A stretch of DNA of 64,000 nucleotides, taken from NCBI RefSeq assembly GCF_900141865.1, contig NZ_FQYW01000014.1:1-64000 (forward strand), in the 5' to 3' direction. Position numbers and translations under genes: made by a program. Within the stretch, counting starts at the first letter, position 1, and each line of letters starts with the position of its first letter. This document shows, piece by piece, positions 16,244 through 24,756 of the stretch. A model generated the notes under the pieces. That model was not told the origin of the DNA. It ran no database searches and was given only the letters and a program-made list of their open reading frames with translations. The DNA comes from Anaerovibrio lipolyticus DSM 3074. Lineage in GTDB: Bacteria > Bacillota > Negativicutes > Selenomonadales > Selenomonadaceae.

Positions 16244-16960
16244 TCATTTCTCTCGCAGGGAGCCTAACTGCATAATGGTCTCCTCTATCTTTTCTCTATC
16301 GGTATTTTCCTTGGAGAAAATGAGATTTAAAATGCCAAGAAGCCTTTCACCATCCTGATGAATAGTATCCATATACTCGCTGATATCCTCATGTCGAACA
16401 GCGGCTTCCCTGGCTGCCTTGGACTGCTCTATGATATTAAGCAAGGGCCCACGGGCAACATCATTTAATTGCTGTCCCATGGCCTCTACAATTTTTCGTT
16501 CTTCTTCATATAGTTTCTCTTCCTGCTGATGCTGCTTGTCCATACTCTTGAAGGCCATAACAAGCTCATCATTGGAATCCAGAACCTTCAAAACCTCACA
16601 CTGGCCATAGTGTATTTCCTCATTGGTATAGGTTCGATAGCCAAAGCCATAGGACATCTGACGAGAAAATATCTTCTTGAGATTTGATATAGTAAGGATT
16701 GGTTCAAAAAGCCTTTGATCCTCTCTATATACCGCATTTCGAACGAAATTGTATATATGGGTTTCATAATCCCCAGTGGCAAACTGGTCACCAAATTTAT
16801 CACGGACGAATCTGGCCATGCGGTAACTCCGCACCTGCCCCGTGGAGAGATTCACGTAGTACACCCCTTGATAGCTGTAGCATAAAGCATCAATAATCTT
16901 ATAACTGAGCTCCATTTCTGAACGGAGCTTCACTGTATTTGGATTATTGTCCTTATCCAT
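16244..16960 (-). CDS. PAS-like protein with degenerate kinase dimerisation region
   Basis: A 238-residue soluble protein. Residues about 15-140 resemble the PAS-like input domains seen before GGDEF or kinase domains in Clostridia and Negativicutes (GVYYVNLSTGQVRSYRM and later VMAFKSMDKQ). Residues about 140-225 form a coiled coil and helical hairpin with ARGPLLNIIEQSKAA and IHQDGERLLGILNLIF. This resembles a HisKA domain, but the position normally holding the phosphorylated His before the (T)PLN segment is not His. There is no ATPase domain. It therefore looks like a non-catalytic remnant or adaptor of a hybrid kinase. GGGGTGG lies about 6 bases before ATG 16960. Its neighbour is a receiver-less CheB. 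Confidence 0.55.
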   Translation of the reverse strand: MDKDNNPNTVKLRSEMELSYKIIDALCYSYQGVYYVNLSTGQVRSYRMARFVRDKFGDQFATGDYETHIYNFVRNAVYREDQRLFEPILTISNLKKIFSRQMSYGFGYRTYTNEEIHYGQCEVLKVLDSNDELVMAFKSMDKQHQQEEKLYEEERKIVEAMGQQLNDVARGPLLNIIEQSKAAREAAVRHEDISEYMDTIHQDGERLLGILNLIFSKENTDREKIEETIMQLGSLREK

Positions 16961-16993
16961 GGTATACCACCCCTTTATACTACACTACCTTTA

Positions 16994-17022
16994 ATTATAC
17001 AAAACTATTAATGTAAGTACAA
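16994..17022 (-). promoter_or_regulatory. Candidate promoter for the PAS/CheB pair
   Basis: On the minus strand TTGTAC (17022-17017) and TATAAT (16999-16994) are 17 bases apart, about 35 bases before the start of the PAS gene. The -10 box is perfect and the -35 box is weak. Confidence 0.45.
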
Positions 17023-17069
17023 TATATAATTCAAGGGGTCACAGGCTTATAATTATAAACGTACATTAA

Positions 17070-17966
17070 TTAGCTATTTACAGCCAAAACTTTATCTGGG
17101 ACTATAGTCTTATTTTTTCTGTCGTAATGTCCAATACCAAGAAATTCATTCTGGGCATAAACCCTAAGAATTATTTTGTCCTGAGAACAGGAACCACCAT
17201 CAAAGCTTCTGTCATCAGAGGAAAGGCCATTACAAAAAGCGTTTCTGCGCTTAGGATTAATGTTATAGCGCCTAATGTGGCCAATATATTCCTCAGGATT
17301 AAGTAACACACCCTCTCCCAGCTCCTTAAGCTCTTCTACAGATACTGCCTCAGAAAGCTGGAATTTCCCTACTGCTGTCCGTACCAAAAAAGACATTGTT
17401 GATGGTATTCCCAAGGCCTGCCCCATGTCCTGACACAGGGAGCGGATATAAGTCCCCTTGGAGCAATCTACATCAAAAAGCAATGTTCTTTTTGTATCAT
17501 CCTTTTCAAGAAGGCGCAGACTATGAATCTCCACCCGTCTTGACGGAATATCTACCTTAATTCCCTGACGGAGCAAATCACAGGCCCGACGGCCATTTAT
17601 CTTTATAGCGGAATGAGCTGGAGGCACCTGAGCAATATTCCCGGTGAAATCCCTAAATACACTTTCCACCTTCTGTATGTCTGGCATCTCAAAATCTTCT
17701 GCCCATTCTGTCACCTTGCCCGTATCATCGCCGCTATCGGTTTCCACACCTAAGAGCATTTCTGCTCTATAGGACTTGCTTACGTTATCAAGGTATTCTA
17801 TCAAACGGGCAGCTTTGCCTACTGCTATAGGCAATACCCCAGCTGCTCCGGGATCAAGGGTACCCGCATGGCCCACATGCTTTTCATGGAGCACACGGCG
17901 TACCAATCCCACAGCATCATGTGATGTCATTCCCGGTGGTTTAAGGAAATTAATAAAACCTTCCAT
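17070..17966 (-). CDS. truB: tRNA pseudouridine(55) synthase TruB
   Basis: A 298-residue enzyme that isomerises U55 in the T-loop of tRNAs. The start region GFINFLKPPGMTSHD and the catalytic motif GHAGTLDPGAAGVLP (the Asp is the nucleophile) are typical, as is RAEMLLGVETDSGD. Length is normal. The C-terminal 60 residues probably form the small PUA-like domain. ATG 17966 was preferred because AAGGA is 11 bases away, whereas an upstream ATG at 17978 abuts it. It is the last gene of the rimP-infB operon, 14 bp after nrnA. No clear terminator follows. Confidence 0.93.
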   Translation of the reverse strand: MEGFINFLKPPGMTSHDAVGLVRRVLHEKHVGHAGTLDPGAAGVLPIAVGKAARLIEYLDNVSKSYRAEMLLGVETDSGDDTGKVTEWAEDFEMPDIQKVESVFRDFTGNIAQVPPAHSAIKINGRRACDLLRQGIKVDIPSRRVEIHSLRLLEKDDTKRTLLFDVDCSKGTYIRSLCQDMGQALGIPSTMSFLVRTAVGKFQLSEAVSVEELKELGEGVLLNPEEYIGHIRRYNINPKRRNAFCNGLSSDDRSFDGGSCSQDKIILRVYAQNEFLGIGHYDRKNKTIVPDKVLAVNS

Positions 17967-17980
17967 TCGTTGCAACATCC

Positions 17981-18922
17981 TTATTCTGCCAATGATTCTT
18001 CAATTACTTTCAAAATATCAGTCTTGGCCCGACTAAATGGCTTTTCAATAGTGCAGCCGGCTGCCCTTATATGACCGCCGCCTCCAAGGGATTCTGCTAT
18101 TTTTGCCACATCAGTTTTTTTGGAACGCATGCTTACACGACAAACCTCAGGCTCAACGGCCTTTAAAAGTATTGCCACATCCACACCATCAATAACCCTT
18201 ACCTGATCTATGAACCCCTCGGTGGTGTCTAAGGATTCTGTCAGCTCATGGTCTAGGAACAGCCCAGCCACTCTACCATCAGCATGAAGCTCAATGGTCT
18301 GTAGCGCCTTTGCCATGCCCTGTACCACATCAAAATCCTTGGTTTCAATAGCCTCAGAAATTTTTTCAGGTCTGATGCCGGTTTCCATCAGCTCCGCTGC
18401 TGCCCTCATGGTGTGAGGGGTGGTATTGGAATATCTAAAATAGCCGGAATCCGTGGCCAAACCCGTATAAATAGAGGTGGCAGAGTTTATATCAAACTCT
18501 ACCCCCATTTCCTTGCCCAATTCATAAATAATCTCACAAGTAGCGGCACGCTTGGCATCAAGGTAGAGGAAATCTGCCTTTTTGTCATTAGTACGATGAT
18601 GATCAATATTTAATCTTGGAGCCTTGCACTTTTCAATTACACTGCCAACCCTATCAAGACTGGCATCCAAAATAACCAGATAATCGGCCTCATAGCTTTC
18701 ATTTTCTGGCTTCTCAATAGTATCTATACCCGGAAGGACACTGAGGAACTTAGGCAGGTCATCATCAATAAGAACTCTTACCTTCTTCCCCAGCTTTTCC
18801 AGCATAAATTTTAACCCCAGACAGGAGCCGATGGCATCACCATCTGGATTGACATGGGCTGTCAATATCAGGCTGTTGGCTGCCATCAGTTTGTCTGCTG
18901 TTTCCTTTAAAGATATTATCAT
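17981..18922 (-). CDS. nrnA: DHH-family oligoribonuclease / pAp phosphatase
   Basis: A 313-residue phosphoesterase with the DHH domain (AHVNPDGDAIGS, DASLDRVGS, then LNIDHHRTND) and the C-terminal DHHA1 substrate-binding domain (GGGGHIRAAGC). NrnA degrades nano-RNA oligonucleotides and 3'-phosphoadenosine 5'-phosphate using Mn ions in the cytoplasm. The ATG at 18922 lies 4 bp after the rbfA stop and has GGAGCAGGGA upstream inside rbfA. The frame stays open upstream to 19009, but that extension overlaps rbfA and is not family-like. Position between rbfA and truB is the usual Firmicute arrangement. Confidence 0.92.
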   Translation of the reverse strand: MIISLKETADKLMAANSLILTAHVNPDGDAIGSCLGLKFMLEKLGKKVRVLIDDDLPKFLSVLPGIDTIEKPENESYEADYLVILDASLDRVGSVIEKCKAPRLNIDHHRTNDKKADFLYLDAKRAATCEIIYELGKEMGVEFDINSATSIYTGLATDSGYFRYSNTTPHTMRAAAELMETGIRPEKISEAIETKDFDVVQGMAKALQTIELHADGRVAGLFLDHELTESLDTTEGFIDQVRVIDGVDVAILLKAVEPEVCRVSMRSKKTDVAKIAESLGGGGHIRAAGCTIEKPFSRAKTDILKVIEESLAE

Positions 18923-18926
18923 AGCA

Positions 18927-19283
18927 TTATCCCTGCTCCTGCTCTTTTTCAATCTGCAAGAGCAGCTTCTGAATATGGTCACTATAATCCAATGATTTGT
19001 CCAGAACAAATTTAAGTTCAGGAGTTACCCGCAATCTGATGCGATGACCCACCTCACGGCGGATAAAGCCCAGAGAGCTGTTTAAACCATTCCATGTATC
19101 CTCTATCTGCTTATCGTTGCCCATGATGCTGACAAATACCTTGGCAATGCTAAGGTCTCTGGTAACCTCCACCTGAGTAACAGTCACAAAGCCGATACGG
19201 GGATCCTTCAGCTCCTGCAGAATAATCTGGGAGATTTCCTGCTTCATGAGCTCCTGAATCTTTTCAATACGAAGCTGGCTCAT
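18927..19283 (-). CDS. rbfA: 30S ribosome-binding factor RbfA
   Basis: A 118-residue KH-type protein that binds the 16S rRNA 5' helix during late 30S maturation and cold adaptation. RIEKIQELMKQEISQIIL at the start, DPRIGFVTVTQVEVTRDLSIAKVFVS in the middle and LRVTPELKFVLDKS near the end are characteristic. Length is normal. The gene lies 20 bp downstream of infB and is followed at 4 bp by nrnA, suggesting translational coupling. Confidence 0.95.
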   Translation of the reverse strand: MSQLRIEKIQELMKQEISQIILQELKDPRIGFVTVTQVEVTRDLSIAKVFVSIMGNDKQIEDTWNGLNSSLGFIRREVGHRIRLRVTPELKFVLDKSLDYSDHIQKLLLQIEKEQEQG

Positions 19284-19303
19284 ATAAAACTTGCCCTCCT
19301 CTA

Positions 19304-21919
19304 TTAGTCCTTGTTCACATCATTGATGTTGGTCTCAATTTCTTCCATGGTGTAGGCCTCAATAATATCGCCTTCACGGAAGTCGCTGTAATCCTTAATA
19401 GTGATACCGCACTCATAGCCGGCAGTAACTTCCTTTACTGCATCCTTGAAACGGCGCAGATCTTCCAGCTCACCATCGAAGACCTCAATGTTATCACGGA
19501 CAATACGAATCTTGGACTTGTTGGTAATCTTACCCTCAAGGACATAAGAACCGGCTACCTTCAAGGTCTTGTTGAATACCATTACCTGACGGATTTCTAC
19601 CTCACCCTGGATAACTTCCTTGAACTTAGGAGCCAACATACCGGACATAGCGTCCTTAACATCGTTAAGTGCATCGTAGATTACACGGTAGGTGCGGATA
19701 TCAATATCCTCGCTTTCAGCAATGCGGCGGGCATTGGCATCAGGGCGGACATTGAAGGCGATAATGAGGGCATTGGAAGCTGAAGCCAGCATAACATCAG
19801 ACTCATTAACTGCACCTACGCCGGAATGAATAATATTTACGCGAACCTCATCGTTCTTGTTAAGGCTCAGCAAGGAGCTGTTCAATGCCTCAACAGAGCC
19901 CTGAACATCGGCCTTAACCAAAATGTTAAGATCCTTCAGCTGACCCTCCTGAATCTGGTTGAACAGATCATCAAGGGACACCTTTCTTTTACTAATAAGC
20001 TCAGTACGATGCTTTTCAATACGCTTCTCGGCAATAGTACGGCAGAGCTTTTCTTCCAGAACTGCCAGCTCATCACCAGCAGATGGAACATCATTAAAAC
20101 CAAGCACCTCAACAGGAACGGAAGGGCCAGCCTTCTTCACATTCTCACCGCGATCGTTCACCATGGCACGAACCTTACCATAGCAGGTGCCGGCAATAAT
20201 GGAATCACCGATATGGAGAGTACCATTCTGAACCAATACAGTTGCCACAGGACCACGGCCCTTATCCAGCTGTGCCTCGATGATAATACCACGGGCATCA
20301 CGCTTAGGGTTGGCCTTCAGCTCCTGAATTTCTGCAACCAGCAGGACCATCTCCAGCAGCCCATCAATGTTCATGCGCTTCTTGGCAGATACCTCAACCA
20401 TAATGGTATCTCCGCCGTAATCCTCGGAAACCAGACCATGCTCCATGAGCTCATTCTTAACGCGCATCGGATCAGCACCTGGCTTATCAATCTTGTTGAT
20501 AGCAACGATAATTGGCACCTCAGCGGACTTGGCATGGTTAATTGCCTCAATGGTCTGAGGCATTACGCCATCATCTGCTGCAACTACCAGAATAGCAATA
20601 TCGGTAACCTGGGCACCACGGGCACGCATGGCAGTAAATGCCTCATGGCCTGGGGTATCCAAAAATACGATTTTCTTGCCCTGGCACATAACCTGATATG
20701 CACCAATATGCTGAGTAATACCGCCAGCCTCAGTGGAGGTAACAGCGGAACTACGGATGCAATCCAACAGGGAGGTCTTACCATGGTCAACGTGGCCCAT
20801 TACTGTAACAACAGGTGGACGGAGCACAAGGCTCTTTGGATCATCCTCAATTTCAGGAATCTCAGTAAGATCTACCTCTGGTGGAAGCTCTTCTACATTT
20901 ACGCCGAACTCAGCAGCCACCAAAGTAGCTGTATCAAAATCAATATCCTGATTAATGGTAGCCATAACACCCATCAACATCAGCTTCTTGATGATATCAG
21001 CGGCAGTACAGCTAATCTTGCTGGCGAGGTCCTTTACAACAATGGTCTCTCCTACCTTGATATTCTTAGGACGGGCAATCTCCATCTTAGGAGCTGGCTG
21101 CTGATTCTTGTTGTTGCGGTTGTTCTTGTTACCGCGGAAATTCTTGCCATTGCGGTTGTTGTTATTGTTAAAGCCGCCGCCATTCTTAAAGTTATTATTT
21201 CTGTTGTTCTTGTTGCGATCCTTACCATTGCGGATATGGTCATTATGCTCCATACGGTCATTACGCTCCATACGATTATTTCTATCATTTCTGTTGCGGT
21301 CATTACGATCATTACGATCATTGCGATCATTACGGCCGCCCTCGTTCATTACAGGCATCTGCTTGCTCATATGGCTACCAGACTTCCTGCCTTGCTGTGG
21401 ACGGTTATCATAGCCGCCCTCATTACGGTTACGCTCAAAGCCACCCTGTCCACCGTAATTCTTGCGCTCACCGTTGTTGCGGTTGCGGTCAAAATTGCGG
21501 TTGTTGTGGCTGCCGTTATTGTTTACTGGACGTGGAGCACTGAAACCGCTGTTTTTCTTGGCTGGAGCCTCGCCATGCTTGGAGTCATGGGACTTTTTCT
21601 GCTCTGGCTTATGCTCAGCTCTTTGCTCCGGCTTATGTTCATGCTTCTGTTCAGGAGCCTTTGCCTTTTCCGCCTGCTGTGGCTTCTTTGGTGCTTCAGG
21701 CTTCTTAGGCGCTTCAGCCTTTTTAGGAGCCTCGGTCTTTTTAGGAGCCTCAGTCTTTTTCGCTGTAGAAGCCCCCTTTAATGCATCAAGCACCAGCTTC
21801 TTTTCACTATCACTGATGGAACTGGAATGTTTTTTTCCGGCAATGTTATTTCGCTCTAATATCTCAATAATCTTCTTGTTTTCTGTATTTATTTCTTTTG
21901 CAAATTCATGTATTCTCAT
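19304..21919 (-). CDS. infB: Translation initiation factor IF-2
   Basis: An 871-residue GTPase that places initiator tRNA on the 30S subunit. Residues 1-50 form the small IF2N domain. Residues about 50-290 are a low-complexity linker: first Lys/Pro/Glu/Ala repeats (EAPKK units), then an Asn/Arg/Asp/Gly-rich stretch including consecutive NDR triplets (about 191-228). A second IF2N-like segment follows, then the G domain near 370 with [14 protein letters not shown] and NKID. Domains II-IV complete the protein. The ATG at 21919 follows GGGGGTGG; a TTG one codon earlier is too close. The long basic linker is species-variable and expected to be disordered. Confidence 0.96.
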   Translation of the reverse strand: MRIHEFAKEINTENKKIIEILERNNIAGKKHSSSISDSEKKLVLDALKGASTAKKTEAPKKTEAPKKAEAPKKPEAPKKPQQAEKAKAPEQKHEHKPEQRAEHKPEQKKSHDSKHGEAPAKKNSGFSAPRPVNNNGSHNNRNFDRNRNNGERKNYGGQGGFERNRNEGGYDNRPQQGRKSGSHMSKQMPVMNEGGRNDRNDRNDRNDRNRNDRNNRMERNDRMEHNDHIRNGKDRNKNNRNNNFKNGGGFNNNNNRNGKNFRGNKNNRNNKNQQPAPKMEIARPKNIKVGETIVVKDLASKISCTAADIIKKLMLMGVMATINQDIDFDTATLVAAEFGVNVEELPPEVDLTEIPEIEDDPKSLVLRPPVVTVMGHVDHGKTSLLDCIRSSAVTSTEAGGITQHIGAYQVMCQGKKIVFLDTPGHEAFTAMRARGAQVTDIAILVVAADDGVMPQTIEAINHAKSAEVPIIVAINKIDKPGADPMRVKNELMEHGLVSEDYGGDTIMVEVSAKKRMNIDGLLEMVLLVAEIQELKANPKRDARGIIIEAQLDKGRGPVATVLVQNGTLHIGDSIIAGTCYGKVRAMVNDRGENVKKAGPSVPVEVLGFNDVPSAGDELAVLEEKLCRTIAEKRIEKHRTELISKRKVSLDDLFNQIQEGQLKDLNILVKADVQGSVEALNSSLLSLNKNDEVRVNIIHSGVGAVNESDVMLASASNALIIAFNVRPDANARRIAESEDIDIRTYRVIYDALNDVKDAMSGMLAPKFKEVIQGEVEIRQVMVFNKTLKVAGSYVLEGKITNKSKIRIVRDNIEVFDGELEDLRRFKDAVKEVTAGYECGITIKDYSDFREGDIIEAYTMEEIETNINDVNKD

Positions 21920-21937
21920 CAATCCACCCCCGAATGA

Positions 21938-22246
21938 CTATCTGTCTTCAAAGAGTTTGGATAAAGCATCCGCAAAGCCCTTATCCATTATGGCAGCCAC
22001 CGCCCGGAAATCCTTTCCTATACAGTGGCCAAGTTCTTCTCTGTCAAATAGATAATATACGTTTATTTCTGCATCATCCGCCATACGCTGATATTTTTTC
22101 TTCGTTTCCTCAGAGGCATCCTCCGCCACAATCATCAGCAAGGCTTTTCGTCCTTGTACTGCCTTCGTTACGGCAAAATCACCGGAAACCACTTTATTGG
22201 CCCGCTGTGCCATACTAAGCAAATTCAGTATTTTCGTCTTATTCAT
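21938..22246 (-). CDS. ylxQ: L7Ae/L30e-family RNA-binding protein (YlxQ-like)
   Basis: A 102-residue protein of the L7Ae/L30e/S12e fold, which binds kink-turn RNAs. It has the family features LLSMAQRANKVVSGDFAVTKAV and ALLMIVAEDAS, with later DREELGHCIGK. It corresponds to YlxQ of the nusA-infB operon of Firmicutes, whose exact role in the ribosome or RNase P context is not settled. It starts 3 bp after rnpM (ylxR) and is followed at 18 bp by infB. Confidence 0.9.
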   Translation of the reverse strand: MNKTKILNLLSMAQRANKVVSGDFAVTKAVQGRKALLMIVAEDASEETKKKYQRMADDAEINVYYLFDREELGHCIGKDFRAVAAIMDKGFADALSKLFEDR

Positions 22247-22249
22247 AAT

Positions 22250-22516
22250 TTATTTAAAAAGCTGCTCACTCAGCTCATCAAAAATGTTTTTATCTACCGT
22301 ACACTTAAATGAACGGTCAAAACGATGTTCCTTTACGGCCTTGTCAAAGCATTCTTTATTATTGCAGATATATGCTCCCCGGCCTGCCTTCTTTCCGGTA
22401 AGGTCCACGGAAAAATCCCCCTCCGGGCTGCGTACAATACGTACCAGCTCCTTCTTGGGATGCTGCTCCTGACAGCCTATGCAAAGTCTGGTTGGAATTT
22501 TCTTTACTGTTGCCAT
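22250..22516 (-). CDS. rnpM: RNase P modulator RnpM (YlxR)
   Basis: An 88-residue DUF448 protein. The signature is [23 protein letters not shown] near the start, followed by [11 protein letters not shown]. YlxR-family proteins bind RNA and were recently shown in Bacillus to interact with RNase P RNA, hence the name RnpM. The ATG at 22516 was preferred over an in-frame GTG at 22525 because AAGGGTGA is correctly spaced from the ATG. It sits between nusA and ylxQ as in other Firmicutes. Confidence 0.9.
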   Translation of the reverse strand: MATVKKIPTRLCIGCQEQHPKKELVRIVRSPEGDFSVDLTGKKAGRGAYICNNKECFDKAVKEHRFDRSFKCTVDKNIFDELSEQLFK

Positions 22517-22536
22517 ATCTGTCACCCTTACTTTTC

Positions 22537-23694
22537 TTACTCTTCTTCAGACTCAAACTCATCATCTGCGAAAACATCAAGGTTAAGCTCCTCAGTGCTT
22601 TCCTCATCATCAAAGCCGAATTCCTCCGCCTGGGATTCACTCTTAATATCGATTTTCCAGCCAGTAAGCTTAGCTGCAAGGCGGGCGTTCTGTCCTTCCT
22701 TGCCGATAGCCAGGGAAAGCTGGTAATCAGGAACGATTACGCGGGAGAGCTTTTCCTCCTCGTTGATAGCTACGGATACAACCTTTGCAGGGCTAAGTGC
22801 ATTGGCTATCAGCTGTACTGGATCTTCACTCCACTTAACAATATCGATTTTTTCGTTTCTCAGTTCTTCGACGATGGACTGAACGCGAGTTCCGCGAGGA
22901 CCTACGCAAGAGCCTACAGCATCGATATTTTCGTCTGCTGCATAAACCGCAATCTTGGAACGCATACCAGGCTCACGGGCAACGGATTTAATCTCCACAT
23001 CACCGCTCTGAATTTCAGGAACCTCCAGCTCAAAGAGGCGCTTCAGAAGGCCTGGATGAGTACGGGATACCAAAACCTGTGGACCCTTGTTGGTGTTCTT
23101 AACCTCGATGATAAGAGCCTTAATACGGTCATTCGGAGCATAAACCTCATGTGGAATCTGCTCGCTGGCTCCGAGAATTGCCTCAGTTTTACCAAGGTCA
23201 ATATATACATTCTTATTTTCTACACGCTGTACCACGCCAGTAATAATATCATTGGCACGGTTTACATATTCACTGAAGATAATACCTCTCTCAGCCTCGC
23301 GAATAGCCTGTACAACTACCTGCTTTGCATTCTGTGCCGCAATACGTCCGAAGTTTGCAGGAGTAACCTCCTCCTCCAGAGTATCACCTACAGCATAATC
23401 TGCTGACTTCTGCTGAGCCATGCCCAGGGAAATCTGAGTAACAGGATTTTCAACCTCATCCACTACTTCTTTAATTGCATATACATGATATTCGCCAGTC
23501 TGACGGTCAAGACTTACACGGCAGTTAGCCTCGTTATTGTAGTTCTTCTTGTAGGCAGAAGCCAATGCCTTGTCAATTGCATCAAACAGGATTTCCGGCG
23601 CAATGCCCTTTTCCTTTCCTAAAACCTCAACTGCCTCCATAAAGCCTGTATCAGCCACTGCTGCAGACTTGCTCTTCTTCAATTTGGTAGCCAC
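22537..23694 (-). CDS. nusA: Transcription termination/antitermination factor NusA
   Basis: A 385-residue protein with the expected order: an N-terminal RNA-polymerase-binding domain (1-125), an S1 domain (about 135-200, [16 protein letters not shown]), then KH1 and KH2 domains (about 210-345, including [18 protein letters not shown] and [20 protein letters not shown]). An acidic tail follows ([13 protein letters not shown] and EFESEEE), which is short compared with proteobacterial NusA that carries two AR2 repeats. It acts on paused RNA polymerase. It is the second gene of the operon, 11 bp after rimP. Confidence 0.96.
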   Translation of the reverse strand: MATKLKKSKSAAVADTGFMEAVEVLGKEKGIAPEILFDAIDKALASAYKKNYNNEANCRVSLDRQTGEYHVYAIKEVVDEVENPVTQISLGMAQQKSADYAVGDTLEEEVTPANFGRIAAQNAKQVVVQAIREAERGIIFSEYVNRANDIITGVVQRVENKNVYIDLGKTEAILGASEQIPHEVYAPNDRIKALIIEVKNTNKGPQVLVSRTHPGLLKRLFELEVPEIQSGDVEIKSVAREPGMRSKIAVYAADENIDAVGSCVGPRGTRVQSIVEELRNEKIDIVKWSEDPVQLIANALSPAKVVSVAINEEEKLSRVIVPDYQLSLAIGKEGQNARLAAKLTGWKIDIKSESQAEEFGFDDEESTEELNLDVFADDEFESEEE

Positions 23695-23705
23695 TAAAAA
23701 ACCTC

Positions 23706-24149
23706 CTAAAAATCTATATGTAAACGAACCTGAGCAACATTGTCCATTGGAATTACCTGCTCGTCGATGGTCATATTATCTCCATCATAGCCGTTCAATA
23801 CACCTACTAATACCTTGCTGCCATCCACTGCGGCATACAAGCTGACATCAACCTTTTTGCCCTGTTCCCGTCTGAAATCCTTTTCCTTCTTCAGCTCACG
23901 GTCAAGGCCTGGAGACGAAACCTCCAGCATATATGCACCCTTGATAACATCCTTTTCATCAAGGATATCACCAAGACGACCACTTAATTCCTGGCAATCA
24001 TCTAATTCAATGCCGCCTTCTTTATCAATAAACACTCTCAGATACCAGTCTTTTTCGCGGACGTATTCAACCGCCACAAGCTCAATATTGGTACCCTCAA
24101 GAAGCTCTTCAACAATTTTTTCCACAGTGTCTTCTATAAGTTTGCTCAT
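23706..24149 (-). CDS. rimP: Ribosome maturation factor RimP
   Basis: A 147-residue protein needed for 30S assembly. The N-terminal domain holds ELVAVEYVREKDWYLRVFIDKEGGIELDDC and YMLEVSSPGLDRELKK, the family signature. The C-terminal SH3-like domain follows. It is the first gene of the operon, with GGGGGAACGTGT before ATG 24149, and is preceded by a good promoter and a 5' leader containing a strong hairpin. Confidence 0.95.
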   Translation of the reverse strand: MSKLIEDTVEKIVEELLEGTNIELVAVEYVREKDWYLRVFIDKEGGIELDDCQELSGRLGDILDEKDVIKGAYMLEVSSPGLDRELKKEKDFRREQGKKVDVSLYAAVDGSKVLVGVLNGYDGDNMTIDEQVIPMDNVAQVRLHIDF

Positions 24150-24197
24150 ACACGTTCCCCCTTTGCATATTCATTTTTTAATCTTAAACATAAGACA

Positions 24198-24223
24198 AAA
24201 GAGCGGGTTTGCACCCACTCTTT
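24198..24223 (-). promoter_or_regulatory. Leader hairpin of the rimP-nusA operon (possible attenuator)
   Basis: On the minus strand AAAGAG-T-GGGT (24223-24213) pairs with ACCC-G-CTCTTT (24208-24198) around a GCAA-type loop, with one internal mismatch. The stem is followed by TTTGTCTTATGTTT. It lies about 20 bases after the predicted start site and about 50 bases before rimP, so it is in the 5' leader rather than at the end of a gene. I recall similarly placed hairpins before rimP in other Firmicutes. Autogenous control by NusA is conceivable but not shown. Confidence 0.55.
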
Positions 24224-24248
24224 AATAATCAACTCACTATTTAAAGAC

Positions 24249-24277
24249 ATTTTAACACAGCCTAAGCCGTTTGTAAA
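24249..24277 (-). promoter_or_regulatory. Promoter of the rimP-nusA-infB operon
   Basis: On the minus strand TTTACA (24277-24272) and TAAAAT (24254-24249) are exactly 17 bases apart. Each matches the sigma-A consensus at 5 of 6 positions. Confidence 0.65.
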
Positions 24278-24283
24278 CCTATT

Positions 24284-24622
24284 CTACAGTATTTTTTGCT
24301 TTATTGCAAACCATTCTGTAAGCTTATGCTTAATTGCCAAAAGTGGCGAACGGAACATCATCTTTGGACCGCTGTATCGCATTATCATTCTTATGCGTTC
24401 CCGACGATTAGGAGCATAGCAATGGGTATCGCAGGCACTGCAAAAGGTTTTCTCACCCATTCGGGGACAAACTGCCACCCTTTTTTTCACATAGTCAAGA
24501 AGATCCTGACATTCATGGCAGAGATGCTCCCCATCCGTCTTATGGATATCATGGCAAAAAATGCCAATCATCTCAGTCACAGTTGCCAGTTCTTGTTCTC
24601 TTTTATGCTGTACCTTGTCCAT
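24284..24622 (-). CDS. YgbA-like (nitrous oxide-stimulated promoter) family protein
   Basis: A 112-residue cysteine-rich protein of family PF11756, named for E. coli YgbA, whose gene is induced by nitric oxide. Visible features are the conserved CHDIHKT-x-LCHECQDLLDY, C-P in VAVCPRMGEKTFCSACDTHCY, and RERIRMIMRYSGPKM. Nine cysteines and several histidines suggest metal or Fe-S binding. The role is unknown beyond nitrosative stress. GGGAGG lies 7 bases before ATG 24622. The gene has its own candidate promoter with an inverted repeat inside it. It precedes the rimP operon promoter, whose -35 overlaps its 3' end. Confidence 0.82.
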   Translation of the reverse strand: MDKVQHKREQELATVTEMIGIFCHDIHKTDGEHLCHECQDLLDYVKKRVAVCPRMGEKTFCSACDTHCYAPNRRERIRMIMRYSGPKMMFRSPLLAIKHKLTEWFAIKQKIL

Positions 24623-24665
24623 AACTGCACCTCCCATGACTGAACTTTAAAAACTGTCGTACCTT

Positions 24666-24694
24666 ATTTTACCTTAATTACAACAAGTTGTTTA
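24666..24694 (-). promoter_or_regulatory. Candidate promoter with inverted repeat for the YgbA-like gene
   Basis: On the minus strand TAAACA (24694-24689) and TAAAAT (24671-24666) are 17 bases apart. The spacer and -35 region contain ACAAC-AA-GTTGT (24680-24691), a 5-bp inverted repeat in a position typical of a repressor or nitrosative-stress regulator site. Confidence 0.4.
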
Positions 24695-24756
24695 GACATG
24701 GAAGGTAATTCTAACTGAAGTTTAATCTTTTAATCCGTTCTTAATTTTAAATATCC

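Noticed and set aside
19826-21781. Long open frame (about 650 codons) on the plus strand opposite infB
   Set aside because: It is the reverse reading of the Asn/Lys/Arg-rich IF-2 linker and GTPase. The product is a Leu/Ile/Val-rich low-complexity string, and infB is certain.
17070-24149. Checked for tRNA or other structured RNA genes between operon members
   Set aside because: Gaps are 3-20 bp and contain only ribosome-binding sites.
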